Positions 6,909 to 14,741 of a DNA stretch of 34,626 nt are shown piece after piece (position 1 is the stretch's first letter; the number at the start of each line of letters is the position of its first letter). Origin of the DNA: a virus; IMG/VR virus record IMGVR_UViG_3300030098_003923, positions 1 through 34,626 of that record; one strand, written 5' to 3'. Below the pieces are notes generated by a model. That model did no database searches, had not been told where the DNA came from, and worked only from the letters and a program-made list of their open reading frames with translations. A program made the translations under genes and the position numbers.

Positions 6909-7119
6909 CCCAAGATATGTAACAATTCCTTTTGAATACTACCGAACTTTGGTAGAACACTATTATACTGTGGTACCCTCTGCTCAACCGGATGAGGTAT
7001 TCCAAGCCCCCAACCTCAACCCCACCCCAGAACCAGTGGGGGAGTCGTTCAACCTGAGGGGCGTGGACCTTTTTGAGGAAATGCCCGAAGGCTATAGGAA
7101 ACTAAACGATGGCGATTGA
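6865..7119 (+). CDS. small hypothetical protein between terminase and portal
   Basis: The 84-residue frame starts inside the last 44 bases of terL and its TGA overlaps the start of the portal gene (ATGGCGATTGA). It bridges the two genes exactly, which is typical of a real, coupled phage gene. The ribosome site is weak (CGGAA). The sequence has a Tyr-rich central part (YVTIPFEYYRTLVEHYYTVV), then Pro/Asn-rich text and an acidic end. It has no recognised motif. Small proteins in this slot are common in podoviruses and usually have no known function. Confidence 0.7.
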   Translation: MQTQDHQPTSSQGSDPRYVTIPFEYYRTLVEHYYTVVPSAQPDEVFQAPNLNPTPEPVGESFNLRGVDLFEEMPEGYRKLNDGD

Positions 7120-9106
7120 TACGATACATCTGCCCAAGGATAAAAAATCCCTCGCCCGAGTTATCTCCCTCCATGTTGATAGGGAGTTATCTCGTTTGTC
7201 GTACCGAAGAAGTATGTGGCTACTTGCTTGGTACTACCTGAATGGGTATCGAAGGTTTGATGCGTTTGATCCCGGTCGTAACCACATTGTCCCCCACTAT
7301 CTGGATAAGGATGGCAACCTTGAGTTTCAGTCTCAGGACTTGATCTCAATGATTGACCGAATCACAGGTCGCCTGTCCTCCATGGACCTGAGGCCCAAGG
7401 CTCTCCGCCAAGGCAACTCACTGGCAGGACTTCGAGAACGAGCATCAGCCCAGCTTATTGCTGATGCTGTTTTTTCTGAGCACCAGATCGAGGAAGTCAA
7501 AGCTCAGTTTGCCAGCATCTTTGTAACCCTTGGATCATGTGGCATTACAGGTCATATTACTGAGCACCCCACTATTGGGTTGTCAGCAGACCTCGAAGTG
7601 GTTCACCCCAAGGAACTGTTCCCGTTCCCTAGCCTTAACGTTGACAATAGTAAGGTTCGAGGTCTTGTTCGTCAGCGTATGGTCCCGCTTAGTTTCCTCA
7701 AGAATATCTACGGTAACAAGATTGAGAAGAACAAGAAGGACATGGATGTGTGGGTCTGGGAGCAGGGCCACAACATGGAGGTTCCTGAAGAAGAGAACGA
7801 GATCAACCAAGCCTACCCCAAGAACATGTATGGGGCTTCGGGCCTGAACTACAAAGCTGGCAAGTACGAAACTGAAATGGATGTCGTCAAAATCCGCGAA
7901 GTGTGGATCGACGGACCCCGAGGTACTTGCTCACGATACATTGTTAGCTCTGGCGATTACGTTATTGAAGATCAGGACTTGTCCGAGCTTGAGGTGTACT
8001 GCCCCATCGGGTTTGCTCGGTTTATGGATACGGGCACGTTCCATGGCATTGGCATGTTTGACTTGATGTTCTCACTGGTCAGAGAACTTGAGCGCATGAT
8101 GAAGTCCCTATTCAACAACGTGCGAGACATCGACAAGTATGGCGTGGTTCTGCTGCCCCACGGAACAATCAACGATCGTGCCATGCTGCGTGATGTGGGC
8201 AAGGGCCTGCGCTACATGACTTACTCCAAGGACGCACTGATGGGTGAGGACTTCAAGCCCATCGTGATTTCCCCCCACAATGCTGGGGATGCGCCGGGTA
8301 AAGTCGCTGGGTTTGCCCGCGACATAATGAAGCAGATTTCTCCTCTACAGGATCTCATTGCTGAAAAGGGTCGAGTAGATAGTGCTGCTGGTCTTCAGTT
8401 CCTTGACGACCAGTTGAATCGGGCAATGACCAACCCAACTTCAGGACTTCAGCGGGCGTTTGGTCAGATGTACAAATCTACAGTGTCTGCTGCCACACGA
8501 CACATCGTAGTAAGTAATCCTTCCCTTCCTGTAAATAAACTTACCCTCGACCTTGCTGGTGCGATTATCGACCAAGAAACTAGCACGGTTAACTTCAAGC
8601 AGAACCCGATTCCCAACATGAGTCAGGTCTCGTTTGCAGTCAGGGAAATCAATCCCAAGTCTGAACTGGCTCGTAAGCAGGAAGCAATGCAACTCCTAGA
8701 CAAACGAATGACTGACCCAACAGGAGTCAAGTTGTTTGCTTTGAAGGAGGGTCTTGACTTTGCTATGTGGATGGACGAGGAAAAAGCAGCCTACGAAATG
8801 GTTGTTAGAAACATCCTCACCCTGTTTGGTTCGGGTGGTGATCCTCAACAGATCATTATTACACCGCACACCAGTAGGCCAGACATCCAACTTCGTGTTC
8901 TTTCTGCATTCATGACCGGACCCACAATGGGTGTAGCGTCACCTCAAGTGCAGGATTCGTTTAAGGTTTATCGGGAAGCGTTGATTTCGTTCATGGGGCA
9001 GACGCTTCCTGCCATGGTTCCTAACCCAGATGAAATGGCTAATCTGGGTATGCAGCCTCCAATGCAACCAGCCCCACAACAGCTTCAAGGAATGAATAAT
9101 GTCTGA
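7109..9106 (+). CDS. portal protein
   Basis: The portal is the dodecameric ring at the capsid vertex through which DNA enters and leaves. The product has 665 residues, the size expected of podoviral portals. Seen in order: a helical N-terminus with WYYLNGYRRFDAF, the MIDRITGRLSSMDLRP segment typical of the body, HPKELFPFPS in the beta-rich wing, and a long amphipathic helix region FDLMFSLVRELERMMKSLF at about 317-335 consistent with the stem/clip. The Gln/Pro/Met-rich tail fits a flexible C-terminus. TerL precedes it and scaffold follows with an 8-base overlap. Identification rests on size, order and general pattern. Confidence 0.88.
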   Translation: MAIDTIHLPKDKKSLARVISLHVDRELSRLSYRRSMWLLAWYYLNGYRRFDAFDPGRNHIVPHYLDKDGNLEFQSQDLISMIDRITGRLSSMDLRPKALRQGNSLAGLRERASAQLIADAVFSEHQIEEVKAQFASIFVTLGSCGITGHITEHPTIGLSADLEVVHPKELFPFPSLNVDNSKVRGLVRQRMVPLSFLKNIYGNKIEKNKKDMDVWVWEQGHNMEVPEEENEINQAYPKNMYGASGLNYKAGKYETEMDVVKIREVWIDGPRGTCSRYIVSSGDYVIEDQDLSELEVYCPIGFARFMDTGTFHGIGMFDLMFSLVRELERMMKSLFNNVRDIDKYGVVLLPHGTINDRAMLRDVGKGLRYMTYSKDALMGEDFKPIVISPHNAGDAPGKVAGFARDIMKQISPLQDLIAEKGRVDSAAGLQFLDDQLNRAMTNPTSGLQRAFGQMYKSTVSAATRHIVVSNPSLPVNKLTLDLAGAIIDQETSTVNFKQNPIPNMSQVSFAVREINPKSELARKQEAMQLLDKRMTDPTGVKLFALKEGLDFAMWMDEEKAAYEMVVRNILTLFGSGGDPQQIIITPHTSRPDIQLRVLSAFMTGPTMGVASPQVQDSFKVYREALISFMGQTLPAMVPNPDEMANLGMQPPMQPAPQQLQGMNNV

Positions 9107-10019
9107 AGAAACAACGCCTCAAGAAGAAATGACCCAATCCGAAGTCGAAGAAATCGGTATGGATACCGAGATTGAGTTTGAGGGTAAGACTTATACCCTT
9201 GGTGACTTGATGCAGGCTCAGTCCCAAATGGGTGAAATGCAGTCTCAGCTTAATCAGTTGAATGAATTCAAGCAGAGCACCGTTCAACTGATGTCTAACG
9301 ACTCCAACAATGACGCACGAATGAAAGCTGCCCGCGTAGTGCTTTCAGAGTCGGGGTACACCCCCCGAGAAATCGAAGAGTATATGTCTGAGTATGGAGA
9401 AGCCCTTAACGAAGCCCCCGATGTGGGGGGAGAAATTGACTACACCCAAGAAGAAACCTCAGCGGAGCCTGCAAACATGAATTACGAAGACGCTGAAGCT
9501 CGTGCAGAAGCTTCCCGAGCAAGTGAAGAACTCAGACAGTACCGTCTTCAAATGCTCCAGCGAGAGATGCAAAACGGAATCAATAATGCTCTTGACAGTA
9601 ATAAGCAGGTTGAGGTATTGTTGGGTCGCCTGAAGTCAGGTGACAATACAGAAAATTATGACAAAGCAAAAAGTAGCCTCCAGCAGCAGGTTCATGACCA
9701 AACGATGAAAGTACTCCAAGCCCGTAAGGCTCGGGAAGGTACCTTCAGCGAAGCTTGGGTTCAAGACGCTGCAATGGAAGCTACTAACGAAGTGCTTGGT
9801 ACGTACCGGACGGTAATCGGTGACATCGACTCTATTGGTCGTGCACCGGAAACAGTATCCGGGGAACCGACTCTTTCATCAAAGCCCCCAGTCCCCGAGC
9901 CCGAGTTTAAAGAGGGCATGACTAGAGGCGACGTTGATACGTCTGTAAAGAATTGGAACACAGACGTTCTTTCTAGGCTGGCAGAAGAGTCTTCTGCTGG
10001 CGACGAGTCAAAGGCTTAA
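9099..10019 (+). CDS. capsid scaffolding protein
   Basis: The scaffold guides capsid shell assembly and then leaves. This 306-residue product is strongly acidic, Glu/Gln-rich and mostly helical. There is a coiled-coil-like stretch at about 33-60 (DLMQAQSQMGEMQSQLNQLN) and another at about 128-160. The C-terminal end is short and helical. It lies between portal and major capsid genes, the standard slot. No Ser-His-Asp protease signature is seen, so it is a scaffold rather than a scaffold-protease fusion. AAGG precedes the ATG. Confidence 0.85.
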   Translation: MSEETTPQEEMTQSEVEEIGMDTEIEFEGKTYTLGDLMQAQSQMGEMQSQLNQLNEFKQSTVQLMSNDSNNDARMKAARVVLSESGYTPREIEEYMSEYGEALNEAPDVGGEIDYTQEETSAEPANMNYEDAEARAEASRASEELRQYRLQMLQREMQNGINNALDSNKQVEVLLGRLKSGDNTENYDKAKSSLQQQVHDQTMKVLQARKAREGTFSEAWVQDAAMEATNEVLGTYRTVIGDIDSIGRAPETVSGEPTLSSKPPVPEPEFKEGMTRGDVDTSVKNWNTDVLSRLAEESSAGDESKA

Positions 10020-10047
10020 CAGCCACATTCCCTAAGGATAAATTCAA

Positions 10048-11622
10048 ATGGCTTATACCGTAACTGCTGACTCCCTTTTTAGTACGCACAGTGGGCGTAT
10101 TGAGGAAGTCATTAACAAGAACATCGGCACTATTCTGCCGTCGATGGACCCCGCATGGCGGGACACCATTGTTTCCTCGCAGGGCGTTGGTCCCGCTTCG
10201 GAAATTGGTCGTGACATGCTCATCACTAAGGTGTTCATGGGTTCCATGGCTGGTGTTGTTCAGATGAGCAACAAGGCTACAACCAACGACTTTACTCTGT
10301 TTGGTGATACCAATACTTCACTTGGTTCAAAGATGCACCTTCAGAATATCACTCAGACCTTCCCTGATGCAGCCGATGGCCCAAATGCTACGCCGTATCG
10401 TCTTCAGGTTCCTATGCGTGCAATTCACACCAACCTCATGATGACTATGGGCGAGCTTCAGGCTGAAGCCACTCCTGCATTCATCGGTAGCGTGATTGCT
10501 CCTAAGATGGAAGGCTTTGCTCGTAACATTGCTCAGACTGTTTGTAATACTTGGTACACCACCGAGAACGACAACTACGTCCTCGGCACCATTGCAGGCA
10601 AGTCAACGACGGGAACTGGTGATGGGCACCCAACTAACTCTGTCAAGGTTACCTTGAACGAGAAGACCTATCACCGCTTTGCGGTTGGTATGCGCGTTGA
10701 CGTTCAGGATGAAACTGAATCTGCGGGCTCCCACACCGATGACCTTGATGCAGACATGATCGGGCTTTACGTTGTCGCAGTTGATGAAGTAAAGGGCGAA
10801 ATTGTTCTTGCTTCTGCTTCTGGTTCTGCTGACGCACTCCACGGTGCTCTTACAGTGGGTGCAGCCGGTACTGGTGACCGAATTGTTCTTCCCGGTTTCC
10901 GTAAGTCAGGAGACACCGATAAGTCAGCCGATGGTGCAATTGCAGGCATCAACTCATGGCTTAAGTCTTCGGGTAAACTTCTTGGTAACGATGCTATTGC
11001 CAGCGCACAAATCGACGTTGGTACTCACCCTGAGCACAAGTCTTACACCAAGGGTTCCGTTGGTGCGCTGACCGAGCACAAGCTTCGTCAGTACCTGCGT
11101 GGATTCCACCGCGCCAAGGACCGATACGGCATGTACATCGACTGCCTGATCGCATCCGATGGTGTGTGGCTTGACTACGAGTCACAGAAGATTGGTCAGT
11201 ACATGGTTGACCGTACTGGCAAGCCTTCGTCCATGAACTCGCAGGGTTCTGTTGATGGCTTTACCTTCATGATGGACGGGCGTACTTATCAGGGTTACAC
11301 CTCGAACTACGTCGAAGACGGCGCAGTTTACGGCATCCGTAAGGGTGGTAACAACTGGAAGCGTTACGTTCCCCCGTCACCTGCTGGAACGCAGAAGGCT
11401 AGTGAGGTTGAATCCTTCCTGCCCTTCGAGTTTGTTGCTCCGGCTCTTGGTTATGCGGGCATCAAGGCACCGATTGCTACTACTGCCGGTGGTGCTGGTG
11501 ATCGTACTACCGTTACGGAAGGCGTTCAGCTTCCGGGTATGCTCCGAATGCAGCTTGTCCCTGATCAGCCTGCTGGTCTCAAGCTCACCGGATGTAACAC
11601 TGACACCATTTATGGTGATTAA
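10048..11622 (+). CDS. major capsid protein
   Basis: The 524-residue product is the likely shell subunit. The N-terminus (1-60) is helical, followed by an extended segment and a long central helix around 148-172 (SVIAPKMEGFARNIAQTVCN), consistent with the HK97 fold. Residues about 198-283 (VKVTLNEKTYHRFAVGMRVDV ... GDRIVLPG) look like an inserted small beta-barrel domain, as found in several phage capsid proteins. Codons are of the abundant type (GGT, CGT, AAC, GTT), as expected for the most produced protein. TAAGGA lies before the ATG. A strong hairpin follows the stop at once, which may limit downstream transcription or protect the 3' end. Confidence 0.88.
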   Translation: MAYTVTADSLFSTHSGRIEEVINKNIGTILPSMDPAWRDTIVSSQGVGPASEIGRDMLITKVFMGSMAGVVQMSNKATTNDFTLFGDTNTSLGSKMHLQNITQTFPDAADGPNATPYRLQVPMRAIHTNLMMTMGELQAEATPAFIGSVIAPKMEGFARNIAQTVCNTWYTTENDNYVLGTIAGKSTTGTGDGHPTNSVKVTLNEKTYHRFAVGMRVDVQDETESAGSHTDDLDADMIGLYVVAVDEVKGEIVLASASGSADALHGALTVGAAGTGDRIVLPGFRKSGDTDKSADGAIAGINSWLKSSGKLLGNDAIASAQIDVGTHPEHKSYTKGSVGALTEHKLRQYLRGFHRAKDRYGMYIDCLIASDGVWLDYESQKIGQYMVDRTGKPSSMNSQGSVDGFTFMMDGRTYQGYTSNYVEDGAVYGIRKGGNNWKRYVPPSPAGTQKASEVESFLPFEFVAPALGYAGIKAPIATTAGGAGDRTTVTEGVQLPGMLRMQLVPDQPAGLKLTGCNTDTIYGD

Positions 11623-11644
11623 TTAGCCTTTCTCCCTTGAGGCG

Positions 11645-11675
11645 GGTGGTCGGGGGCCTTCGGGTCCCCGCCACC
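11645..11675 (+). terminator. UUCG hairpin after the major capsid gene
   Basis: GGTGG (11645-11649) pairs with CCACC (11671-11675); after one bulged T, CGGGGGCC pairs with GGTCCCCG around a TTCG tetraloop. This is an exceptionally stable stem. The following bases (TCCTTAAG) lack a long T run, so it is probably a partial terminator or a stabilising 3' end for capsid mRNA, giving more capsid than downstream products. Confidence 0.8.
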
Positions 11676-11697
11676 TCCTTAAGCAACCGAGGTAAAC

Positions 11698-12429
11698 ATG
11701 GCGACTAAAACGACTTCATACCGCTGGACTGTTAACCAAGGACAAGACGAAAGCCTACTTGTTAGGCTTACCGACTCAAGCGGTGCTCTGCCGGACCTTA
11801 GTAGTGGTGGAGTCACCGCTACTATGTTTATCAAGACTTCTTACTCAAGCGTCAGTGCTGTTGCAAAGATCTATAGCTACACGATTGCAGCAGGAGGCTC
11901 AGTTACTTTTGCAAGCCGACCTACTGCGAACGACACAATTACGTTGACTGATAATGCTGGAAGCCCTGTCACAAAAACGTACAAGGCAAGTGATGCTACA
12001 ACAAGCGGTACCTTGGATGGGACTGATGTCTTGTTTGACACCGACACAAACCAGACAACTACTGCCACTCAGTTTGCTGCCGCAGTAAATCATTCCAATG
12101 GGCACAACGGAAGCATCACAGCAACTGCAAGTGGATCGGCTGTAACTCTTACCCAAGGAACTGCGGGCAAGGGTGGAAACACCACGATTACCGTAGTTCA
12201 AGCAGGCTCTGCAATTTCAGCCAGTAATTTTTCTAATGGCTACGATGCAGAAATTACACTGGCTAACAAGGGTGAAACTACGATCAACCTTACGAACGAA
12301 GTTACGGCTGCGTTGAGTGCGCCTTCTACGTTCCTTTACGACATTGAACTTGGAAACTACCCTTCAACCGGAAAGGTTTTCCGACTGCTTGAAGGCACTG
12401 TTGTTACCAGACCCGAGATTACGAAGTAA
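11698..12429 (+). CDS. Ig-like head or tail protein with an inserted module
   Basis: Residues 1-57 (YRWTVNQGQDESLLVRLTDS...) and 184-243 (AEITLANKGETTINLT...FLYDIELG...VFRLLEGTVVTRP) together form a beta-sandwich of the type seen in phage proteins that read 'tW.qG.D...l...YDie...g.v.rll.G.v.v.p.vT'. Between them, residues about 67-178 are a separate Thr/Asn-rich module with NHSNGHNGSITATASG and GKGGNTTITVV, also present in the tail nozzle gene at 21263-24721. The protein is probably displayed on the particle surface, as a decoration or connector component. The role is inferred from fold pattern and position. Confidence 0.75.
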   Translation: MATKTTSYRWTVNQGQDESLLVRLTDSSGALPDLSSGGVTATMFIKTSYSSVSAVAKIYSYTIAAGGSVTFASRPTANDTITLTDNAGSPVTKTYKASDATTSGTLDGTDVLFDTDTNQTTTATQFAAAVNHSNGHNGSITATASGSAVTLTQGTAGKGGNTTITVVQAGSAISASNFSNGYDAEITLANKGETTINLTNEVTAALSAPSTFLYDIELGNYPSTGKVFRLLEGTVVTRPEITK

Positions 12430-12614
12430 TGGCAGAAGTTACGACTACAGTTACCCAGCCTGCAACACCCACCGTTTCCTCTACGGTGTTGGCTGTGGAA
12501 ACCGTGTCTGTTTCTGTTCCTTCTACTCCCACTGTCAAGTCTTCAGTCCCAGCTACACCTACAGTGTCCAGCACTGTAACTAACTCTGCATCAATTTCAG
12601 TTACCGCTGAGTAA
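12429..12614 (+). CDS. low-complexity Val/Thr/Ser/Pro repeat protein
   Basis: The 61-residue frame starts in a TAATG overlap with the previous stop. It is almost entirely Val, Thr, Ser and Pro, with three imperfect repeats (PATPTVSSTV, PSTPTVKSSV, PATPTVSSTV). This composition suggests an extended beta or linker peptide exposed on the virion, possibly a decoration fibre. It ends in SASISVTAE. No family is recognised. Start coupling and the lack of a gap on either side favour a real gene, though low-complexity frames deserve caution. Confidence 0.65.
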   Translation: MAEVTTTVTQPATPTVSSTVLAVETVSVSVPSTPTVKSSVPATPTVSSTVTNSASISVTAE

Positions 12615-12623
12615 GGAATAAAC

Positions 12624-12749
12624 ATGGCTTACGGAAACAAACCAAAGTTCCTCATGAAAAAGGACTCCAAAAAGAAGAAGAAGATGAAGATGGTCGGGGG
12701 AAAAAAGCCTGCGGCTGCAAACACTAAGCCGCGCATGGGTGGATATTGA
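12624..12749 (+). CDS. tiny Lys-rich protein (41 aa)
   Basis: ATG 12624 follows TAAGGAATAAAC, a good ribosome site that recurs in this genome. The product reads MAYGNKPKFLMKKDSKKKKK and ends PRMGGY; about a third of the residues are Lys. Such short Lys/Gly/Met proteins recur beside capsid genes in marine phages, as far as I recall, with no known function. The charge suggests contact with packaged DNA or with the acidic inner capsid wall. The TGA overlaps the next ATG (TGATG). Confidence 0.7.
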   Translation: MAYGNKPKFLMKKDSKKKKKMKMVGGKKPAAANTKPRMGGY

Positions 12750-12901
12750 TGGCTAAGAAGAAGCTCAAAGCCAAACGAGACGCTTGCTACAGCAAGGTCA
12801 AAGCTCGTTACAAGGTTTGGCCTTCTGCTTATGCGTCAGGTGCTCTTGTTAAGTGCCGCAAGGTTGGTGCTGCCAACTGGGGAAACAAAGGTAAGAAGTA
12901 A
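12749..12901 (+). CDS. small basic Trp/Cys protein, RYKVWPSAYASG family
   Basis: The 50-residue product begins MAKKKLKAKRDACYSKVKAR and continues with RYKVWPSAYASGALVKCRK and GAANWG. I recall this motif from small proteins and domains widespread in marine phages and some giant viruses, with unknown function. Two Cys (13 and 36) could bind metal or form a bond. Start and stop both overlap neighbours (TGATG and TAATG), showing tight coupling in the small-gene cluster. Codons are of the high-expression type (AAG, CGT, GCT), hinting at many copies. Confidence 0.75.
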   Translation: MAKKKLKAKRDACYSKVKARYKVWPSAYASGALVKCRKVGAANWGNKGKK

Positions 12902-13185
12902 TGGCTAGTAGGATTCAAGGTTTGATGCAGCTTCTTGGAAGCATGTCTAAAGCTGATAAAAAGAAGTTTTTAAAGAAGATGCATGAGCATCGTGAATACG
13001 ATAGAGTTTCAGGCCCCGACACTAGAACAATTGGTTTTTCAGGACAATCAGATTATGAAAGGGTTGAAGAGCTTATGGAGCTTTTACAGCGTCGGCCCAT
13101 GTCTAGATCTGAATACGAAAACCCTTCTCAAACAAGTAAATTAGATCGCTCAAAATTGTTGCAGCTTCTAATTGGAAACCGATAA
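12901..13185 (+). CDS. small helical hypothetical protein
   Basis: The 94-residue product begins MASRIQGLMQLLGSMSKADK and is charged and helix-forming, with LL-rich ends (ELMELLQRRPMSR and SKLLQLLIGNR). It has no recognised motif. The start overlaps the previous stop (TAATG). Unlike the genes on either side it uses AAA, AGA, TTT and TTA codons, so it is probably made in smaller amounts or arrived separately. Similar short helices with Leu-rich ends occur in the internal virion proteins of this phage, but I see no clear homology. Confidence 0.65.
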   Translation: MASRIQGLMQLLGSMSKADKKKFLKKMHEHREYDRVSGPDTRTIGFSGQSDYERVEELMELLQRRPMSRSEYENPSQTSKLDRSKLLQLLIGNR

Positions 13186-13188
13186 GTA

Positions 13189-13437
13189 ATGGCTACCAAG
13201 TTCAAGCTTGAAAAGTCAAAGGGTCTGCACGGCTGGTTTGCTCGTAACAAAGGCAAAGGCTGGGTAGATTGCAAGACCGGAAAGGCTTGTGGTCGCAAGT
13301 CAGCTAAGGGGGGTAGCAAGCGTGCGTATCCTGCTTGCCGCCCCACTATGGCAATGTGTACTTCGGCAGCTAAGAAGAAAACGGGTCCTGCCAAGATTTC
13401 TTGGAAGGGCAAGAAGAAAAGATACAAGGTTAAGTAA
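13189..13437 (+). CDS. small Lys/Cys-rich protein, GKGWVDCKTGKACGRKSAKGG family
   Basis: The 82-residue product contains GKGWVDCKTGKACGRKS, then KRAYPACRPTMAMC, and ends in Lys/Arg-rich KISWKGKKKRYKVK. The four Cys are placed as in a recurrent family of short basic proteins I recall from marine phages and environmental bacteria; the spacing suggests metal binding or disulfides. High-expression codons (AAG, CGT, GGT) point to many copies. It stands in the cluster straight after the capsid genes and its stop overlaps the next start. A DNA-binding or capsid-internal role is plausible but unproven. Confidence 0.75.
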   Translation: MATKFKLEKSKGLHGWFARNKGKGWVDCKTGKACGRKSAKGGSKRAYPACRPTMAMCTSAAKKKTGPAKISWKGKKKRYKVK

Positions 13438-13682
13438 TGGCCGCAAAGATTGACAAGAAAAAGATGGCCTGTAATAGGCCGCGTAACCAACGAACCAAGA
13501 CCAAGAAGTTTGTGGTCAAGGCTTGTCAAGGTGGTAGGGAAAAGATCATCCGATACGGCGATGCCAACATGACGATCAAGAAGAATCGTCCGGGTCGTCG
13601 TAAATCTTTCCGCGCTCGTCACAACTGCGCCACTGCCAAGGATAAGATGAGCGCACGTTATTGGTCTTGCAAGAAGTGGTAA
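13437..13682 (+). CDS. small Arg/Lys/Cys-rich protein, ARYWSCKKW family
   Basis: The 81-residue product has the recurring elements VVKACQGGREKIIRYGD, NMTIKKN, RKSFRARHNC and the C-terminal ARYWSCKKW. I recall this combination from a conserved short protein of marine phages, function unknown. It is strongly basic, with four Cys (12, 29, 64, 78) that may bind a metal ion. The ATG lies in a TAATG overlap with the previous gene. High-expression codons again suggest a structural or DNA-coating protein made in quantity. Confidence 0.75.
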   Translation: MAAKIDKKKMACNRPRNQRTKTKKFVVKACQGGREKIIRYGDANMTIKKNRPGRRKSFRARHNCATAKDKMSARYWSCKKW

Positions 13683-13685
13683 CCC

Positions 13686-14171
13686 ATGGCTGAGTCTTAT
13701 AAAGCACAACAAGAAGCCGAAAAAGTTTTACAAGACTTGCTTGGCATGGACAGAGGAAAAATAAACTTTGCCTTGGTTGACCTTATTGACTCTAATGACG
13801 GGGGTTTGTTTCGCCCTTCAGGGCCTACAATTTTTCTTAACAAGGATAGGATTAGTGACCTTAATCAAGGAGAGCTTAGAGATCTTCAATACCGAGTAGC
13901 TCATGAAGCAGGCCACGCAAAAGACTTTTTAGGCCGGGGTCAAGGTAAAGAAGAAAACTATAGAATGGCTTCTCCTAAACGAAGAGAGTACATGGCCGAC
14001 AAAGAAGCCATGAAGTACTTTAAAGAAAAAGGTTACGACCTCGGGCCTAAGTCAAAAGAGTTTGCTAAGGGGAATAAACAGTTTCAAGGGTTAGCTAGGA
14101 GGTTTGGTATTTTACCTCTCCTTTTTTTGAGTGGGCTTTTGCCTGCTATGGCTTTAAGTGGGAAAGAATAA
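13686..14171 (+). CDS. HExxH metalloprotease-like protein with C-terminal membrane segment
   Basis: The 161-residue protein carries VAHEAGHAKDF, an HExxH zinc motif at 73-77, followed 24 residues later by REYMADKEAM (100-109), which matches the E..AD..A third-ligand helix of gluzincin-type peptidases (M48 or ImmA-like). Residues about 139-158 (RFGILPLLFLSGLLPAMALS) form a hydrophobic segment able to span a membrane. It could cut a virion or host protein at the membrane, or be an inactive structural relative. It uses AAA/AGA/TTT codons, unlike the flanking genes. No immunity-repressor partner or HTH is beside it. Activity is inferred from motifs only. Confidence 0.75.
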   Translation: MAESYKAQQEAEKVLQDLLGMDRGKINFALVDLIDSNDGGLFRPSGPTIFLNKDRISDLNQGELRDLQYRVAHEAGHAKDFLGRGQGKEENYRMASPKRREYMADKEAMKYFKEKGYDLGPKSKEFAKGNKQFQGLARRFGILPLLFLSGLLPAMALSGKE

Positions 14172-14173
14172 AC

Positions 14174-14740
14174 ATGGAAATGGAAATTGTATTTGACCCT
14201 CGTCAGGAGGCTGCGGAACGCCACCTTTGTATGGACGAGCGGCATGAGGTTTTGGCTGACGGTGAGTGGATTCGAGCGGTTCGACGACTGACTGGTCGGG
14301 ACCGCTTGTTTGTTTACCACCACAAAGAGGTTGGCTCATTTGTGCTGGCTGAGTGGGTGTATGACGACAGTGATGGCATCCGAGTCTGTATCGAACTAGA
14401 GGGTATGCCTCACCCCCCAGACCTCTATCGGGAAGGTCGGCCCACCATGGAAGACCTCCGATTTAGGTGCAAGCTGGCTGACGAAATGGTCAAGGACATG
14501 CACGAAAAGATCAAGAAGCGTAGGTACCAAGAACGCTTGGATCGAGAGGACGGCATGGCTGAAAAGGCAGATGCAATTAGCCGACTCAAGAAACTGGGCT
14601 TGGAAGATTCGGCTCGTCGTGTAGAATCAGGCGAAGATGCATTTATCCCCGAGTCAATGGGGGGAGAATCATTCAAGGAACTCAAGGACGAAATTACCAG
14701 TATGGCTAAGTCTTCCTCCAGAATAATTACGACGGGCTGA
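14174..14740 (+). CDS. hypothetical protein before the adaptor gene
   Basis: The 188-residue product has a beta-rich first half (about 1-90, with WIRAVRRLTGRDRLFVYHHK and SFVLAEWVYDD) and a helical, charged second half (about 95-150, KLADEMVKDMHEKIKKRRYQ), followed by a Ser/Glu-rich end. The start MEMEIVFDPRQ follows AAAGAATAAAC. The TGA lies one base before the next ATG. I do not recognise the family. A head-completion or connector-associated role would fit its position next to the adaptor candidate. Confidence 0.75.
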   Translation: MEMEIVFDPRQEAAERHLCMDERHEVLADGEWIRAVRRLTGRDRLFVYHHKEVGSFVLAEWVYDDSDGIRVCIELEGMPHPPDLYREGRPTMEDLRFRCKLADEMVKDMHEKIKKRRYQERLDREDGMAEKADAISRLKKLGLEDSARRVESGEDAFIPESMGGESFKELKDEITSMAKSSSRIITTG

Positions 14741-14741
14741 C

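Noticed and set aside
13128-13712. 194-residue minus-strand frame
   Set aside because: It covers two well-supported small Lys/Cys-rich genes in antisense; their AAG-rich codons keep the opposite strand open.
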